A DNA stretch of 35,702 nucleotides. It comes from CAYMCQ01 sp964389025. Its GTDB lineage: Bacteria > Verrucomicrobiota > Verrucomicrobiia > Limisphaerales > CAYMCQ01. How positions within the stretch are numbered: the first letter of the stretch is position 1; each line of letters opens with the position of its first letter. A program made the translations under genes and the position numbers. Below the pieces are notes generated by a model. The model was not told where the DNA came from and searched no databases. It saw only the letters and a program-made list of their open reading frames with translations. Shown in pieces: positions 22,332 through 29,788 of the stretch. Where the stretch lies: NCBI GenBank assembly GCA_964389025.1, contig CAYMCQ010000038.1:1-35702 (forward strand), written 5' to 3'.

Positions 22332-23987
22332 ATGTTGAAAGACCCGTCAAAAAAATATCGCCCGTTTCCGCCGGTCAATTTGCCCGACCGGCAATGGCCC
22401 GGCCGCGTCATCACGCGCGCGCCCAGCTGGTGCAGCGTGGATTTGCGCGACGGCAACCAGGCGCTCGCCGTGCCGATGAACGTCTCGCAGAAGCTCGAAC
22501 TTTTCCAGACGCTCGTAAAAATCGGTTTCAAGGAAATCGAGGTCGGTTTTCCATCGGCATCAAACACGGAATTCACCTTCAATCGCCGGCTCATCGAGGA
22601 ACATCGCGCGCCGGACGACGTTTGGCTTCAAGTGCTCGTGCAGGCGCGCGAGGATTTGATCGAGCGCACATTCGAGTCGCTCGTCGGCGCGAAGAAAGTC
22701 ATCGTTCACCTCTATAATTCAACCTCGCCGGCACAACGCCGTGTCGTGTTCGGCAAGACTGAAAAAGAAATCATTGAAGTTGCCGTGTGCGGCGCGACAT
22801 GGATCAAGGAACGTTTGCCGCGCCTCAAAGGGACTGAAGTGATGCTCCAATACTCACCGGAAAGTTTTTCGGCCACGGAAGTGGAGTTCGCCAAGGAAAT
22901 TTCCGAGGCGGTGATGGATGTCTGGCAGCCGACGCCGCAACGCAAAATGATTTTGAATCTGCCGGACACGGTCGAGGTCGCGATGCCAAATGTCTATGCC
23001 GACCAGATCGAGTGGATTTGCCGCAACATAAAAAACCGCGACTCGCTCATCATCAGTTTGCACACGCACAACGACCGTTGCACCGGCACTGCGGCCACGG
23101 AGCTTGGTTTGCTCGCGGGAGCAGATCGCGTCGAAGGCACGCTTTTCGGCAACGGCGAGCGCACCGGCAACCTCGACATCATCGCCGTTGCGTTGAACCT
23201 CTACATGCACGGCATTGATCCGAAGCTGGATTTTTCCAACCTCAACGCGATTCGCGAAGTCTATGAGCGCTGCGCCGGCATGGACGTGCCCGCGCGCCAT
23301 CCCTACGCGGGCGAACTTGTCTTTACTGCATTCAGCGGCTCGCATCAGGACGCGATTCGCAAAGGTCTGGCTGAATGGAAAAAAAACAGCCGCAGCCATT
23401 GGGACGTGCCTTACCTCGCGATTGATCCAAACGACATTGGCCGCGAGTATCGTGAAGTCATCCGCGTCAATTCACAGTCCGGCAAAGGCGGCGTGGCTTA
23501 CTTGCTGGAAAGCGAATTTGGAATTTTGCTTCCCAAAGATATGCAGCGTGAGTTCGGCCCGATTGCCAACGAAGAAGTGGACCGGCTCGGTCGCGAAGTC
23601 AGTGGCGCGGAATTGAAGACGATGTTCTGGCGCGAATACGTCGAGCGCACGTCGCCTTGGCAACTCAAGTCATTTGAGACCGAAAGCAAAAACGGCGTTG
23701 TGAAATGCCGCGCGAAACTTTTGCGCGATGGCAAGCCCGTTGAATTCAGCGGCGAAGGAAACGGCCCGCTCGCCGCCCTCGTCCATGGTTTCACGCAAGC
23801 CGGCGTCCCACGATTTGAGATTGGAAATTACGCCGAGCACGCCCTGAGTTCCGGCGAGGAAGCCGCCGCAATCTCCTACATTCAAGTCAAACACGCGGAC
23901 GGCAAAACCCGCTGGGGCGCAGGTGTGGACACGAACATCGAGCTTGCTTCCGTGAAGGCGATTCTGAGCGCGCTGAACCGGTCGTAA
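22332..23987 (+). CDS. leuA: 2-isopropylmalate synthase
   Basis: A 551-residue protein of the LeuA type 2 (yeast-like) family. It condenses acetyl-CoA with 2-oxoisovalerate, the first committed step of leucine synthesis. Motifs are WCSVDLRDGNQALAVPM (metal-binding Asp), GFKEIEVGFPSAS, VHLYNSTSPAQR, MLQYSPESFSATE, SLHTHNDRCTGTAATELGLLAGADRVEGTLFGNGERTGN with the HxH metal site, and the C-terminal regulatory domain ending GAGVDTNIELASVKAILSALNRS, where leucine feedback acts. ATG 22332 is preferred to the in-frame GTG 22305, which lies inside a repeat. Expression should be controlled by the leader attenuator upstream. No other leu genes are adjacent. Confidence 0.95.
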   Translation: MLKDPSKKYRPFPPVNLPDRQWPGRVITRAPSWCSVDLRDGNQALAVPMNVSQKLELFQTLVKIGFKEIEVGFPSASNTEFTFNRRLIEEHRAPDDVWLQVLVQAREDLIERTFESLVGAKKVIVHLYNSTSPAQRRVVFGKTEKEIIEVAVCGATWIKERLPRLKGTEVMLQYSPESFSATEVEFAKEISEAVMDVWQPTPQRKMILNLPDTVEVAMPNVYADQIEWICRNIKNRDSLIISLHTHNDRCTGTAATELGLLAGADRVEGTLFGNGERTGNLDIIAVALNLYMHGIDPKLDFSNLNAIREVYERCAGMDVPARHPYAGELVFTAFSGSHQDAIRKGLAEWKKNSRSHWDVPYLAIDPNDIGREYREVIRVNSQSGKGGVAYLLESEFGILLPKDMQREFGPIANEEVDRLGREVSGAELKTMFWREYVERTSPWQLKSFETESKNGVVKCRAKLLRDGKPVEFSGEGNGPLAALVHGFTQAGVPRFEIGNYAEHALSSGEEAAAISYIQVKHADGKTRWGAGVDTNIELASVKAILSALNRS

Positions 23988-24061
23988 CTTCCGCTGCTTG
24001 CGGGATCCCCGGCGCGCTTCACAGGCTTTGATTTTTCATTACTTTGCTCCATTCTTGCACG

Positions 24062-25051
24062 GTGCTGACCGCAAACACCGCTGATTTGCCGCGCTCGCGT
24101 CCGCCGCTGGAGCGGATGATGAAAATCCACGAGGCGCTCCGGTCGGGGAAATTTCCGAACGCCAGCACGCTTGCGCGCGAGATGGAAGTCAGCAGCAAGT
24201 CCATCCATCGCGATCTGGAATTCATGCGCGACCGGCTGAATCTTCCGCTTGAATATCATCCGCAAAAGTTCGGCTACCATTACACGCAGGAAGTCAGCTC
24301 GTTTCCCACGATGCAGATCAGCGAGGGCGAACTATTCGCGCTGGTGGTTGCGGAAAAGGCGCTTCAGCAATATCGCGGCACGACGTTCGAGAAGCCACTG
24401 CTCAGCGCGTTCAAGAAAATGGCCGAGTCGCTGCCGGACACCGTTTCGTTTCATCTCGCGGACTGGGACCAGGCGATTTCATTTCGGACGCGCGCCGAAC
24501 CGATTCTTGATCTGAAAATTTTCGATGCGCTGGCCAAAGCGACTGCCGAACGCAAGCAACTTGAACTTTTTTATCGCAAACCCGGACAGCAAAAGGCCGA
24601 GCAGCGCGTCGTTGACCCGTATCACCTCGCAAACATCAACGGCGAATGGTTTCTGTTCGCCTACGATCATCTGCGCAAAGACATCCGCACGTTCGTTCCG
24701 GCGCGCATCAAATCCGTCAAGCCGACGGGAAAGACTTTCGAGCGCCCGCAAAAGTTTTCGCTGGAGAAACGTTTGCGCGACAGTTTCGGCGTGCAGTCCG
24801 GCCATGGCGAATTCGAAGTGCTCATCCGCTTCAACAAGCGCGCTGCCGATTACGTCCGTGAAAAGAAGTGGCACGACTCGCAGCAATTGCGCGAACTGAA
24901 GAACGGCGGCGTGGAACTGCGCCTGAAACTTTCGAGCTTGCAGGAAGTGGAGCGTTGGGTCTTGAGTTGGGGCGGCGATGCGGTGGTCGTTCAACCGCGC
25001 GAACTTGCCGAGTCAGTCAAGCGAGCGGCGCAGAGAATTTTGCAGCGATGA
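24062..25051 (+). CDS. WYL-domain transcriptional regulator
   Basis: A 329-residue DNA-binding protein. The N-terminal winged helix is RPPLERMMKIHEALRSGKFPNASTLAREMEVSSKSIHRDLEFMRDRL, the DeoR/HTH_11 type. The middle WYL domain has LELFYRKPGQ…VVDPYHLANINGEWFLFAYDHLRKDIRTFVPARIKSV, where the Trp-Tyr-Leu motif reads WFL. The end, with FEVLIRFNKRAADYVREKKWHDSQQ and VERWVLSWGGDAVVVQPRELAESV, is the WCX extension. Such proteins sense nucleic-acid or nucleotide ligands and often control phage defence or DNA damage genes. GTG 24062 and TTG 24044 are both possible; the Arg-Pro-Pro-Leu segment before MM argues against ATG 24116. Its targets are unknown. Confidence 0.88.
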   Translation: MLTANTADLPRSRPPLERMMKIHEALRSGKFPNASTLAREMEVSSKSIHRDLEFMRDRLNLPLEYHPQKFGYHYTQEVSSFPTMQISEGELFALVVAEKALQQYRGTTFEKPLLSAFKKMAESLPDTVSFHLADWDQAISFRTRAEPILDLKIFDALAKATAERKQLELFYRKPGQQKAEQRVVDPYHLANINGEWFLFAYDHLRKDIRTFVPARIKSVKPTGKTFERPQKFSLEKRLRDSFGVQSGHGEFEVLIRFNKRAADYVREKKWHDSQQLRELKNGGVELRLKLSSLQEVERWVLSWGGDAVVVQPRELAESVKRAAQRILQR

Positions 25052-25346
25052 GAAGATCGTATGAACGTTGTTCCTCCTCTGAGGGTTCATGAGTCAAGGG
25101 TTACTTGGCTGAGAACTTCACTCTATTGGCGAACAAAGCTTTGCAAACATACCAAGGAACTGCCATCGCATGAGTCGGCACGTGCCAGGTGGCGACGGCT
25201 TGACCGGCGGCGCGGGCGGGCATCGTGCGGACTTTCTTTTTCAAAAATCGGGAGGACTCGCCCGGCTTCCTTTGCCGCCTTGAGCGCAAACAATCTGTGA
25301 TAGTCCGAGTTGCGCGTCACGGTTCGGCGACTGCGGCGCACTGCAT
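25052..25346. other. Intergenic region upstream of toxin-antitoxin pair
   Basis: No gene is evident in these ~295 bases. The right part holds the first copy of the direct repeat (25252-25322) that recurs after the toxin gene. Short frames on both strands here have no family character. Confidence 0.5.
25252..25322. repeat. Direct repeat, copy 1, flanking toxin-antitoxin pair
   Basis: The block from TTTGC at 25271 to 25322 matches 25954-26005 at 50 of 52 positions. The similarity also includes GAGGACTCGC just before it, separated here by nine extra bases (CCGGCTTCC) that copy 2 lacks. The two copies are about 680 bases apart in the same orientation. Confidence 0.85.
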
Positions 25347-25374
25347 TTGACATGCTGAATGGTGTCATTATGAT
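25347..25374 (+). promoter_or_regulatory. Promoter and possible operator of toxin-antitoxin operon
   Basis: TTGACA (25347-25352), a 16-base spacer and TATGAT (25369-25374) form a near-consensus promoter. The expected start of transcription is the A of the antitoxin ATG at 25381, implying a leaderless message. TGACA…TGTCA (25348-25367) within the spacer is an inverted repeat that could be bound by the ribbon-helix-helix antitoxin. Confidence 0.6.
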
Positions 25375-25380
25375 TACCGC

Positions 25381-25632
25381 ATGAGCAAACCCATCCAGAT
25401 CAAAGGAGCGTCAGACGTTTTGCGGACGCGGCTCGAACAAAGCGCAGAGATGAATTTCCGCAGTTTGAATCAGGAGGCGCTCGCGCGCTTGGAAAAAAGT
25501 TTCGAGGCCGAAGACGCTGCGATGTTGTTTAAAGTTCAGAAGTGGATTGACGAATCCGATGCCGCGCCGGTGAAGAAAAACACGCTGGCGCAGCTGCGGC
25601 GGATCGAACAGCGCGTGTTGAAAGGGAAATGA
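25381..25632 (+). CDS. Ribbon-helix-helix antitoxin (FitA/ParD-like)
   Basis: An 83-residue protein. The N-terminus PIQIKGASDVLRTRLEQSAEMNFRSLNQEALARLEKSF fits the ribbon-helix-helix fold: a short strand that reads the operator, then two helices with RSLNQEALARLE as helix B. The acidic and basic C-terminal part (about residues 42-83) would wrap the toxin. Its stop overlaps the start of the toxin gene by four bases (ATGA), the usual arrangement for translational coupling with antitoxin first. The complex probably represses its own promoter. Confidence 0.85.
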   Translation: MSKPIQIKGASDVLRTRLEQSAEMNFRSLNQEALARLEKSFEAEDAAMLFKVQKWIDESDAAPVKKNTLAQLRRIEQRVLKGK

Positions 25633-25928
25633 ATCTCGTTCACCGCTCCACTTTTGAGACCGACTACGCCGAACTGCTTTTATACTTTCAGGACAAAACC
25701 GGAAGCATCGTGGCGTCGAAGTTTGCGGCAGGCGTGCGGCAGACGATTACGCTCATCCAAAAGCATCCTTTTATCGGGCGCGAGTGGCGCAATTTGCGGC
25801 AGCGCGGCATTCGGAGTTTTTCCATTCCGAAGTTCCGAAATTATCTTTTGTTTTACGAAGTCAGCGGCAACGATTTGATTTTGCGGCGGCTTCGTTACGG
25901 TGGGATGGACATTCCCGCGCTCTTCTAA
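25629..25928 (+). CDS. ParE/RelE-superfamily toxin
   Basis: A 99-residue protein with the ParE/RelE fold: helices FETDYAELLLYFQDKTGSIVASKFAAGVRQTITLIQKHP, then IGREWRNL and the antiparallel strands RSFSIPKFRNYLLFYEVSGNDLILRRLRYGGMDI. PKFRNYLLFYEV is the typical ParE core strand pair, and the LRRLRYGG..D end is close to the ParE 'VLHGARD' region. ParE toxins poison DNA gyrase, RelE members cleave mRNA in the ribosome; the sequence favours ParE. It is encoded with its antitoxin just upstream, and the second direct repeat starts 16 bases after its stop. Confidence 0.88.
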   Translation: MNLVHRSTFETDYAELLLYFQDKTGSIVASKFAAGVRQTITLIQKHPFIGREWRNLRQRGIRSFSIPKFRNYLLFYEVSGNDLILRRLRYGGMDIPALF

Positions 25929-25943
25929 TCGCAGCACGTCAAC

Positions 25944-26005
25944 GAGGACTCGCTTTGCTGCCTTGAGCGCAAACAATCTGTGATAGTCCGAGTTGCGCGT
26001 GACGG
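25944..26005. repeat. Direct repeat, copy 2
   Basis: Matches copy 1 (25271-25322) at 50 of 52 bases from 25954, with the shared GAGGACTCGC directly before it. It lies between the toxin stop and the zinc-ribbon gene. Nothing else was recognised in 25929-26145. Confidence 0.85.
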
Positions 26006-26145
26006 CGCGACGGTTTTTAGGTTCTGAGATCGGTTTCGTTTTGATGATTTGAATTATAACATTTCTTTTGGAAGTGCGGGGCAGGAGCGCCGGAAACTTT
26101 TTTTGGAATTTCAGTTGGCGGCACTCTGCTGAGACGCCGCCCAAT

Positions 26146-26613
26146 TCATGAAAACCAACCACTTGAAAGTTGTGCGTGACAGGCCGGGCACATTTTCACG
26201 CGCTTGGAAGCGACATGATTGCCGCATTCAGAGCATATGAATTTTTTCGACGCAACGGAGCCGACGACGAGAAAAATAATTCCGACGATTGTGCCGATGG
26301 GGAAAAACCAAACCAGTAAAAGACCGATGCCTTGAATCAAGCAACCGACACCGGCGGATTCAGTTTTTGTTTTTATTCTTCCATGAGCAATCGGTGCTGG
26401 CGGTGGTTGCGCATAGACAATTTGTGGTCGGGGCGCGGGCATTGCGGGTGGCGCTTGCATGATAACGATAGGTGCTGCGGCATTGCCGAGTTGAGTGAAT
26501 TGGCCGCAATGCGGGCATTGGATTTGTTCGCCGCGCAGTTCGAGTGGATATTCAATGCTGTTGCCACAATGCCGACAATCATTCTTAAGAAATATTTCTC
26601 CCGGTGGATTCAC
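26146..26613 (-). CDS. Zinc-ribbon membrane protein, unknown function
   Basis: A 155-residue protein with an N-terminal zinc ribbon (CRHCGNS…CPHCGQF, about residues 13-38), a Pro/Ala-rich linker and one or two membrane segments (GCLIQGIGLLLVWFFPIGTIVGIIFLVVGSVA, about 90-121). A C-terminal zinc ribbon follows (CSECGN…CPACH). The pattern of a ribbon on each side of a membrane hairpin is common in proteins of unknown function in this phylum. It follows the secreted-protein gene by 3 bases, so the two are cotranscribed. No function can be named. Confidence 0.75.
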   Translation of the reverse strand: MNPPGEIFLKNDCRHCGNSIEYPLELRGEQIQCPHCGQFTQLGNAAAPIVIMQAPPAMPAPRPQIVYAQPPPAPIAHGRIKTKTESAGVGCLIQGIGLLLVWFFPIGTIVGIIFLVVGSVASKKFICSECGNHVASKRVKMCPACHAQLSSGWFS

Positions 26614-26616
26614 GGC

Positions 26617-27159
26617 TCATTTTTTTGTCGGTGATTCTGCGGATGTGCGCGGATAATTAGTAACAACGACTGGAACGATATGCGGCATGCCTCGGTCATA
26701 AAGCGGGATCGGTTTATCGTCGTAATTATAAACTCCAACCTTCAACGCGCGGCAATCTACCGTTTGGTCAATGGTGACTGTATTCGCTGCTGGATAATTG
26801 GAGAGAGCAATTACTTTTCCGTATTCTTTTTTTGTTCCGATTACTGGAGGAGAGGACGGTCCGCTTCTGCTTGAGCCGAGAAAATTTCCACCGGACGTTA
26901 GACTGTCTGAATAGACTCGACCATAGATTTTTTTAATGTTGAAAGTCCGACAGATTAGGAGATTTGTTTTTGATTCGAGCAGTTCGGCTTGAATGTCTTC
27001 AAATAGTTCGCTGCGTTCGGTGTTGTAAAGCTGACCATTAACTTCACGAAATGTGTAGTGCGCGGTGACAAGATTGGTTGTGATAACTGGTGCCGGTAAA
27101 TTTGTTTGCCCCATCAAAGGCAGCGCAACGAACGGAAGGATTGCAGTCAAGGTTTTCAA
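26617..27159 (-). CDS. Secreted protein of unknown function
   Basis: A 180-residue protein with a signal peptide (MKTLTAILPFVALPLMGQTN). The mature part contains YTFREVNGQLYNTERSELF and several beta-type segments (LICRTFNIKKIYGRVY, TVDCRALKVGVYNYDDKPIPLYDRG), suggesting a small beta-rich domain. VNGQLYNTERS resembles short verrucomicrobial exported proteins that carry the 'xVNGxxY' beta hairpin. I do not recognise the family. It sits between the oxidoreductase gene (6 bases upstream) and the zinc-ribbon gene (3 bases downstream), all on minus. Confidence 0.7.
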   Translation of the reverse strand: MKTLTAILPFVALPLMGQTNLPAPVITTNLVTAHYTFREVNGQLYNTERSELFEDIQAELLESKTNLLICRTFNIKKIYGRVYSDSLTSGGNFLGSSRSGPSSPPVIGTKKEYGKVIALSNYPAANTVTIDQTVDCRALKVGVYNYDDKPIPLYDRGMPHIVPVVVTNYPRTSAESPTKK

Positions 27160-27165
27160 TTTGAA

Positions 27166-28332
27166 TTATACCTTGATCCACTTCCCCTTCAGCGCCGATT
27201 GTTCCACCGCTTCGAGCACCATTTGATTTCGCAGACCGTCTTCGAACGTCGGCTGGACGGATTTGCCGGCGACGCACGCGTTGACGAAGTCCGCGATGGT
27301 GTGAACGAAGGTGTGCTCGTAACCGATGATGTGTCCGGGCGGCCACCATTGGCCGACGTAGGGATGAACGCCGCCGGGTTGCGTCACCAGAATGTCGCTG
27401 AAGCCCTGCCGGTCTTTCGGCTGGTTGTTGTCGAAAAATTTCAGCCGGTTCATGTCTTCGAAATCGAAATGCAACGAGCCTTTGCTGCCGTTGATCTCAA
27501 TATCAATGTGGTTCTTGCGGCCCAGCGCAAATCGTGTCGCCTCGACGTTCGCCAGCGCGCCGTTTTCGAAGCGGCCAATGAACATCGCGGCATCGTCCAC
27601 GGTGACCTTGCCCATTTTTTGCGTGCCAGCGGCTGTGAGGCCGGAGCCTTTGCCGGCTTCGCTCGGGAGCGGGCGCTCTTTGATGAAGGTGTGCATGAGG
27701 CCGGAAACTTCCTTGAACTCGCCGACGAGGTAGCGACCAAGGTCAATGATGTGCGCGTTGATGTCGCCGTGCGCGCCGCTGCCGCTGATTCCTTTTTGCA
27801 AACGCCACACGAGCGGAAAAGCCGGATCAACTATCCAGTCCTGCGCGTAACGCGCGTGGTAATGATAAATCTGACCGAGCGCGCCTTCCTCGATCATCTT
27901 GCGCGCGTGCGCGATGGCGGGGATGCGGCGGTAATTGTGGCAAATCATATGGACGACGCCGGATTTTTTGGCGGCGGCGAGCATCTGTTCACATTGCTTG
28001 ACGTTCATCGCGAGCGGTTTTTCGCAGAGGACATGCTTGCCGTTTTTCGCGGCGGCGATGGCGATCTCGGCGTGCGAATCGTTCGGCGTGTTGATGTCAA
28101 CGATGTCAATGAGCGGGTTCTCGACGACATCGCGCCAGTCTTTCACGCAGACGTTTTGCCAGCCGAGTTGCGCGCGCGCGGCTTCGACGCCGGCCTTGTC
28201 GCGACCGCAAATGGTGTGCATCTCGACGTTGGCCTTGAGCGGGAAAAATTTCGGCGCCTGCCGCCACGCGTTCGAGTGAGTCTTGCCCATGAAGCGATAA
28301 CCAATCATTCCGACGCGAAGTGTTTTGGACAT
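27166..28332 (-). CDS. Gfo/Idh/MocA-family oxidoreductase, cytoplasmic
   Basis: A 388-residue NAD(P)-dependent dehydrogenase of the inositol-dehydrogenase/glucose-fructose oxidoreductase type. The Rossmann segment is LRVGMIGYRFMGKTHSNAW; the catalytic Lys region is KHVLCEKPLAMN; NYRRIPAIAHARKMIEEGALGQIYHYHARYAQDW follows, and SGAHGDINAHIIDLGRYLVGE carries the conserved Asp-x-x-x-His. It lacks the signal seen in the other oxidoreductase of this window. Substrate is probably a cyclitol or sugar; exact identity is not visible. It is the first gene of a minus-strand set with two unknown genes and is divergent from lpxD, with ~140 bases between. Confidence 0.92.
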   Translation of the reverse strand: MSKTLRVGMIGYRFMGKTHSNAWRQAPKFFPLKANVEMHTICGRDKAGVEAARAQLGWQNVCVKDWRDVVENPLIDIVDINTPNDSHAEIAIAAAKNGKHVLCEKPLAMNVKQCEQMLAAAKKSGVVHMICHNYRRIPAIAHARKMIEEGALGQIYHYHARYAQDWIVDPAFPLVWRLQKGISGSGAHGDINAHIIDLGRYLVGEFKEVSGLMHTFIKERPLPSEAGKGSGLTAAGTQKMGKVTVDDAAMFIGRFENGALANVEATRFALGRKNHIDIEINGSKGSLHFDFEDMNRLKFFDNNQPKDRQGFSDILVTQPGGVHPYVGQWWPPGHIIGYEHTFVHTIADFVNACVAGKSVQPTFEDGLRNQMVLEAVEQSALKGKWIKV

Positions 28333-28474
28333 ATGAGGGAGTCAGGTTTTAGGATTTATAGTTACGGCAGCCCGTCAATGTCAACGGGCGACTGCGCGTC
28401 GGGCGATTTTTCAGAGTTTCCTCGGCAAATCGTTCTCGCCAATCGCTAAAAACCCCTTAAAATCCATCGGAAAT

Positions 28475-29512
28475 ATGTCTTTCACCGCTGCTGAAATCGC
28501 GAAGCATCTGCATGGCGAAGTCGTCGGTGACACTTCCATCGTGCTGGATAATTTCGCCCCGGCAGACACGGCCCGGAAAGGCGACCTGACCTTTGCGGAG
28601 AACGAGGAATACTTTTCCAAGGCGGAACAAAGCGCAGCGTCGGCGATTCTCGTCAACAATCACTTCAAGTCTGACAAAAAAGTTTTGATTCGCGTCGCGA
28701 ATCCGCGCGTGGCTTTTGCAAAAGTTCTGCCGCTGTTTTTTCCTGAAATGAAATTTCCGCCGGGCATCCACGCGAGCGCCGTTGTCGCGAAGTCGGCCAA
28801 AGTTGATCCGACCGCGCACGTCGGGCCGCTTTGCGTCATCGAAGCTGGGGCGCAAATCGGCGCTCGAACTGTTTTGCGCGGCGGCAATCACATCGGTGAA
28901 GATTGTGAGCTTGGCGAGGACGTGAAAATTTTTCCGAACGTCACGATTTATCCGCAGACACAAATCGGCAACCGCGTTTCGATTCATGCTGGCGCAGCGA
29001 TTGGCTCGGATGGTTTCGGCTACGTCTTCGACGAAGGCGCGCACCACAAAGTTCCGCAAATCGGAAACGTCATCATCAGTGACGACGTCGAGATCGGCGC
29101 GAATGTAACGGTTGACCGCGGCGCGCTCGGCCCGACCGTCATCGGCAAGGGCACGAAGATTGATAATCTTGTCCAGATCGCGCACAACGTCGTCATCGGC
29201 GAGAATTGCCTCGTCATTTCGCAATCTGGGATTTCCGGCAGCACCAAGCTGGGAAATTTTGTCACGTTGGCCGGGCAAGTCGGCCTGGCAGGTCATTTGA
29301 AGATCGGCGACGGCGCAGTCATTGCCGCGCAGTCCGGGGTGATGCATGACGTTCCCGCCGGTGAAAAATGGTTTGGCTATCCCGCGCAACCGGACAAACA
29401 ATACAAACGCCAGTTGATCGCGCTATACAAGTTGCCGGAGCTTCTGAAGCGCGTCGCCGAATTGGAGAAAAAACTGGGCGTGAAGCCCGATTCCGGCGCG
29501 GAGAAAAGCTGA
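28475..29512 (+). CDS. lpxD: UDP-3-O-(3-hydroxyacyl)glucosamine N-acyltransferase
   Basis: A 345-residue trimeric left-handed beta-helix acyltransferase that makes UDP-2,3-diacylglucosamine in lipid A synthesis. The N-terminal uridine-binding domain (FTAAEIAKHLHGEVVGD, NPRVAFAKVLPLF) is followed by hexapeptide repeats (IGARTVLRGGNHIGEDCELGEDVKIFPNVTIY onward). Catalytic His237 stands in DNLVQIAHNVVIG, and SGISGSTKLGNFVTLAGQVGLAGHLKIGDGAVIAAQSGV closes the helix. The C-terminal helical tail (RVAELEKKLG) is typical. Its presence is direct evidence of a Gram-negative outer membrane with lipid A. A palindromic repeat follows the stop by 7 bases and may end transcription. Confidence 0.95.
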   Translation: MSFTAAEIAKHLHGEVVGDTSIVLDNFAPADTARKGDLTFAENEEYFSKAEQSAASAILVNNHFKSDKKVLIRVANPRVAFAKVLPLFFPEMKFPPGIHASAVVAKSAKVDPTAHVGPLCVIEAGAQIGARTVLRGGNHIGEDCELGEDVKIFPNVTIYPQTQIGNRVSIHAGAAIGSDGFGYVFDEGAHHKVPQIGNVIISDDVEIGANVTVDRGALGPTVIGKGTKIDNLVQIAHNVVIGENCLVISQSGISGSTKLGNFVTLAGQVGLAGHLKIGDGAVIAAQSGVMHDVPAGEKWFGYPAQPDKQYKRQLIALYKLPELLKRVAELEKKLGVKPDSGAEKS

Positions 29513-29519
29513 TTTCTTT

Positions 29520-29674
29520 GGGTGGAACAGGCGTCTCGCCTGTCAAATTCGGCGTCCCGCCGAATTTCGTCGTGGAAGTTGAATTTCGTTTGTTGTCTGC
29601 CACCCAAAGTTCCATCTCCCACAACGGTTTCCGGCGGGACGCCGGAAACGACAGGCCAGAGGCCTGTTCCACCC
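29520..29674. repeat. Palindromic GGTGG…CCACC element, intergenic copy
   Basis: About 155 bases with long terminal inverted repeats (GGGTGGAACAGGCGTCTCGC and its counterpart at the right) and internal hairpins: ACAGGCG-TCT-CGCCTGT, ATTCGGCG…CGCCGAAT, GTTTCCGGCG…CGCCGGAAAC and ACAGGCC…GGCCTGT. It is the reverse-orientation relative of 10229-10386. It starts 7 bases after lpxD. Confidence 0.88.
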
Positions 29675-29788
29675 ACATTTCCCGAGCAAGCCCGCCCGCC
29701 ACAATCAGATTGTGAATTCTTTTTCATTGACCAAAACCGCCTTTCCATGCCGTGATAGACACTCCCATAACGGGATTGGGAAATCAGA

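Noticed and set aside
27106..28449. A 447-codon plus-strand frame opposite the oxidoreductase.
   Set aside because: Shadow of a well-conserved Gfo/Idh/MocA gene.
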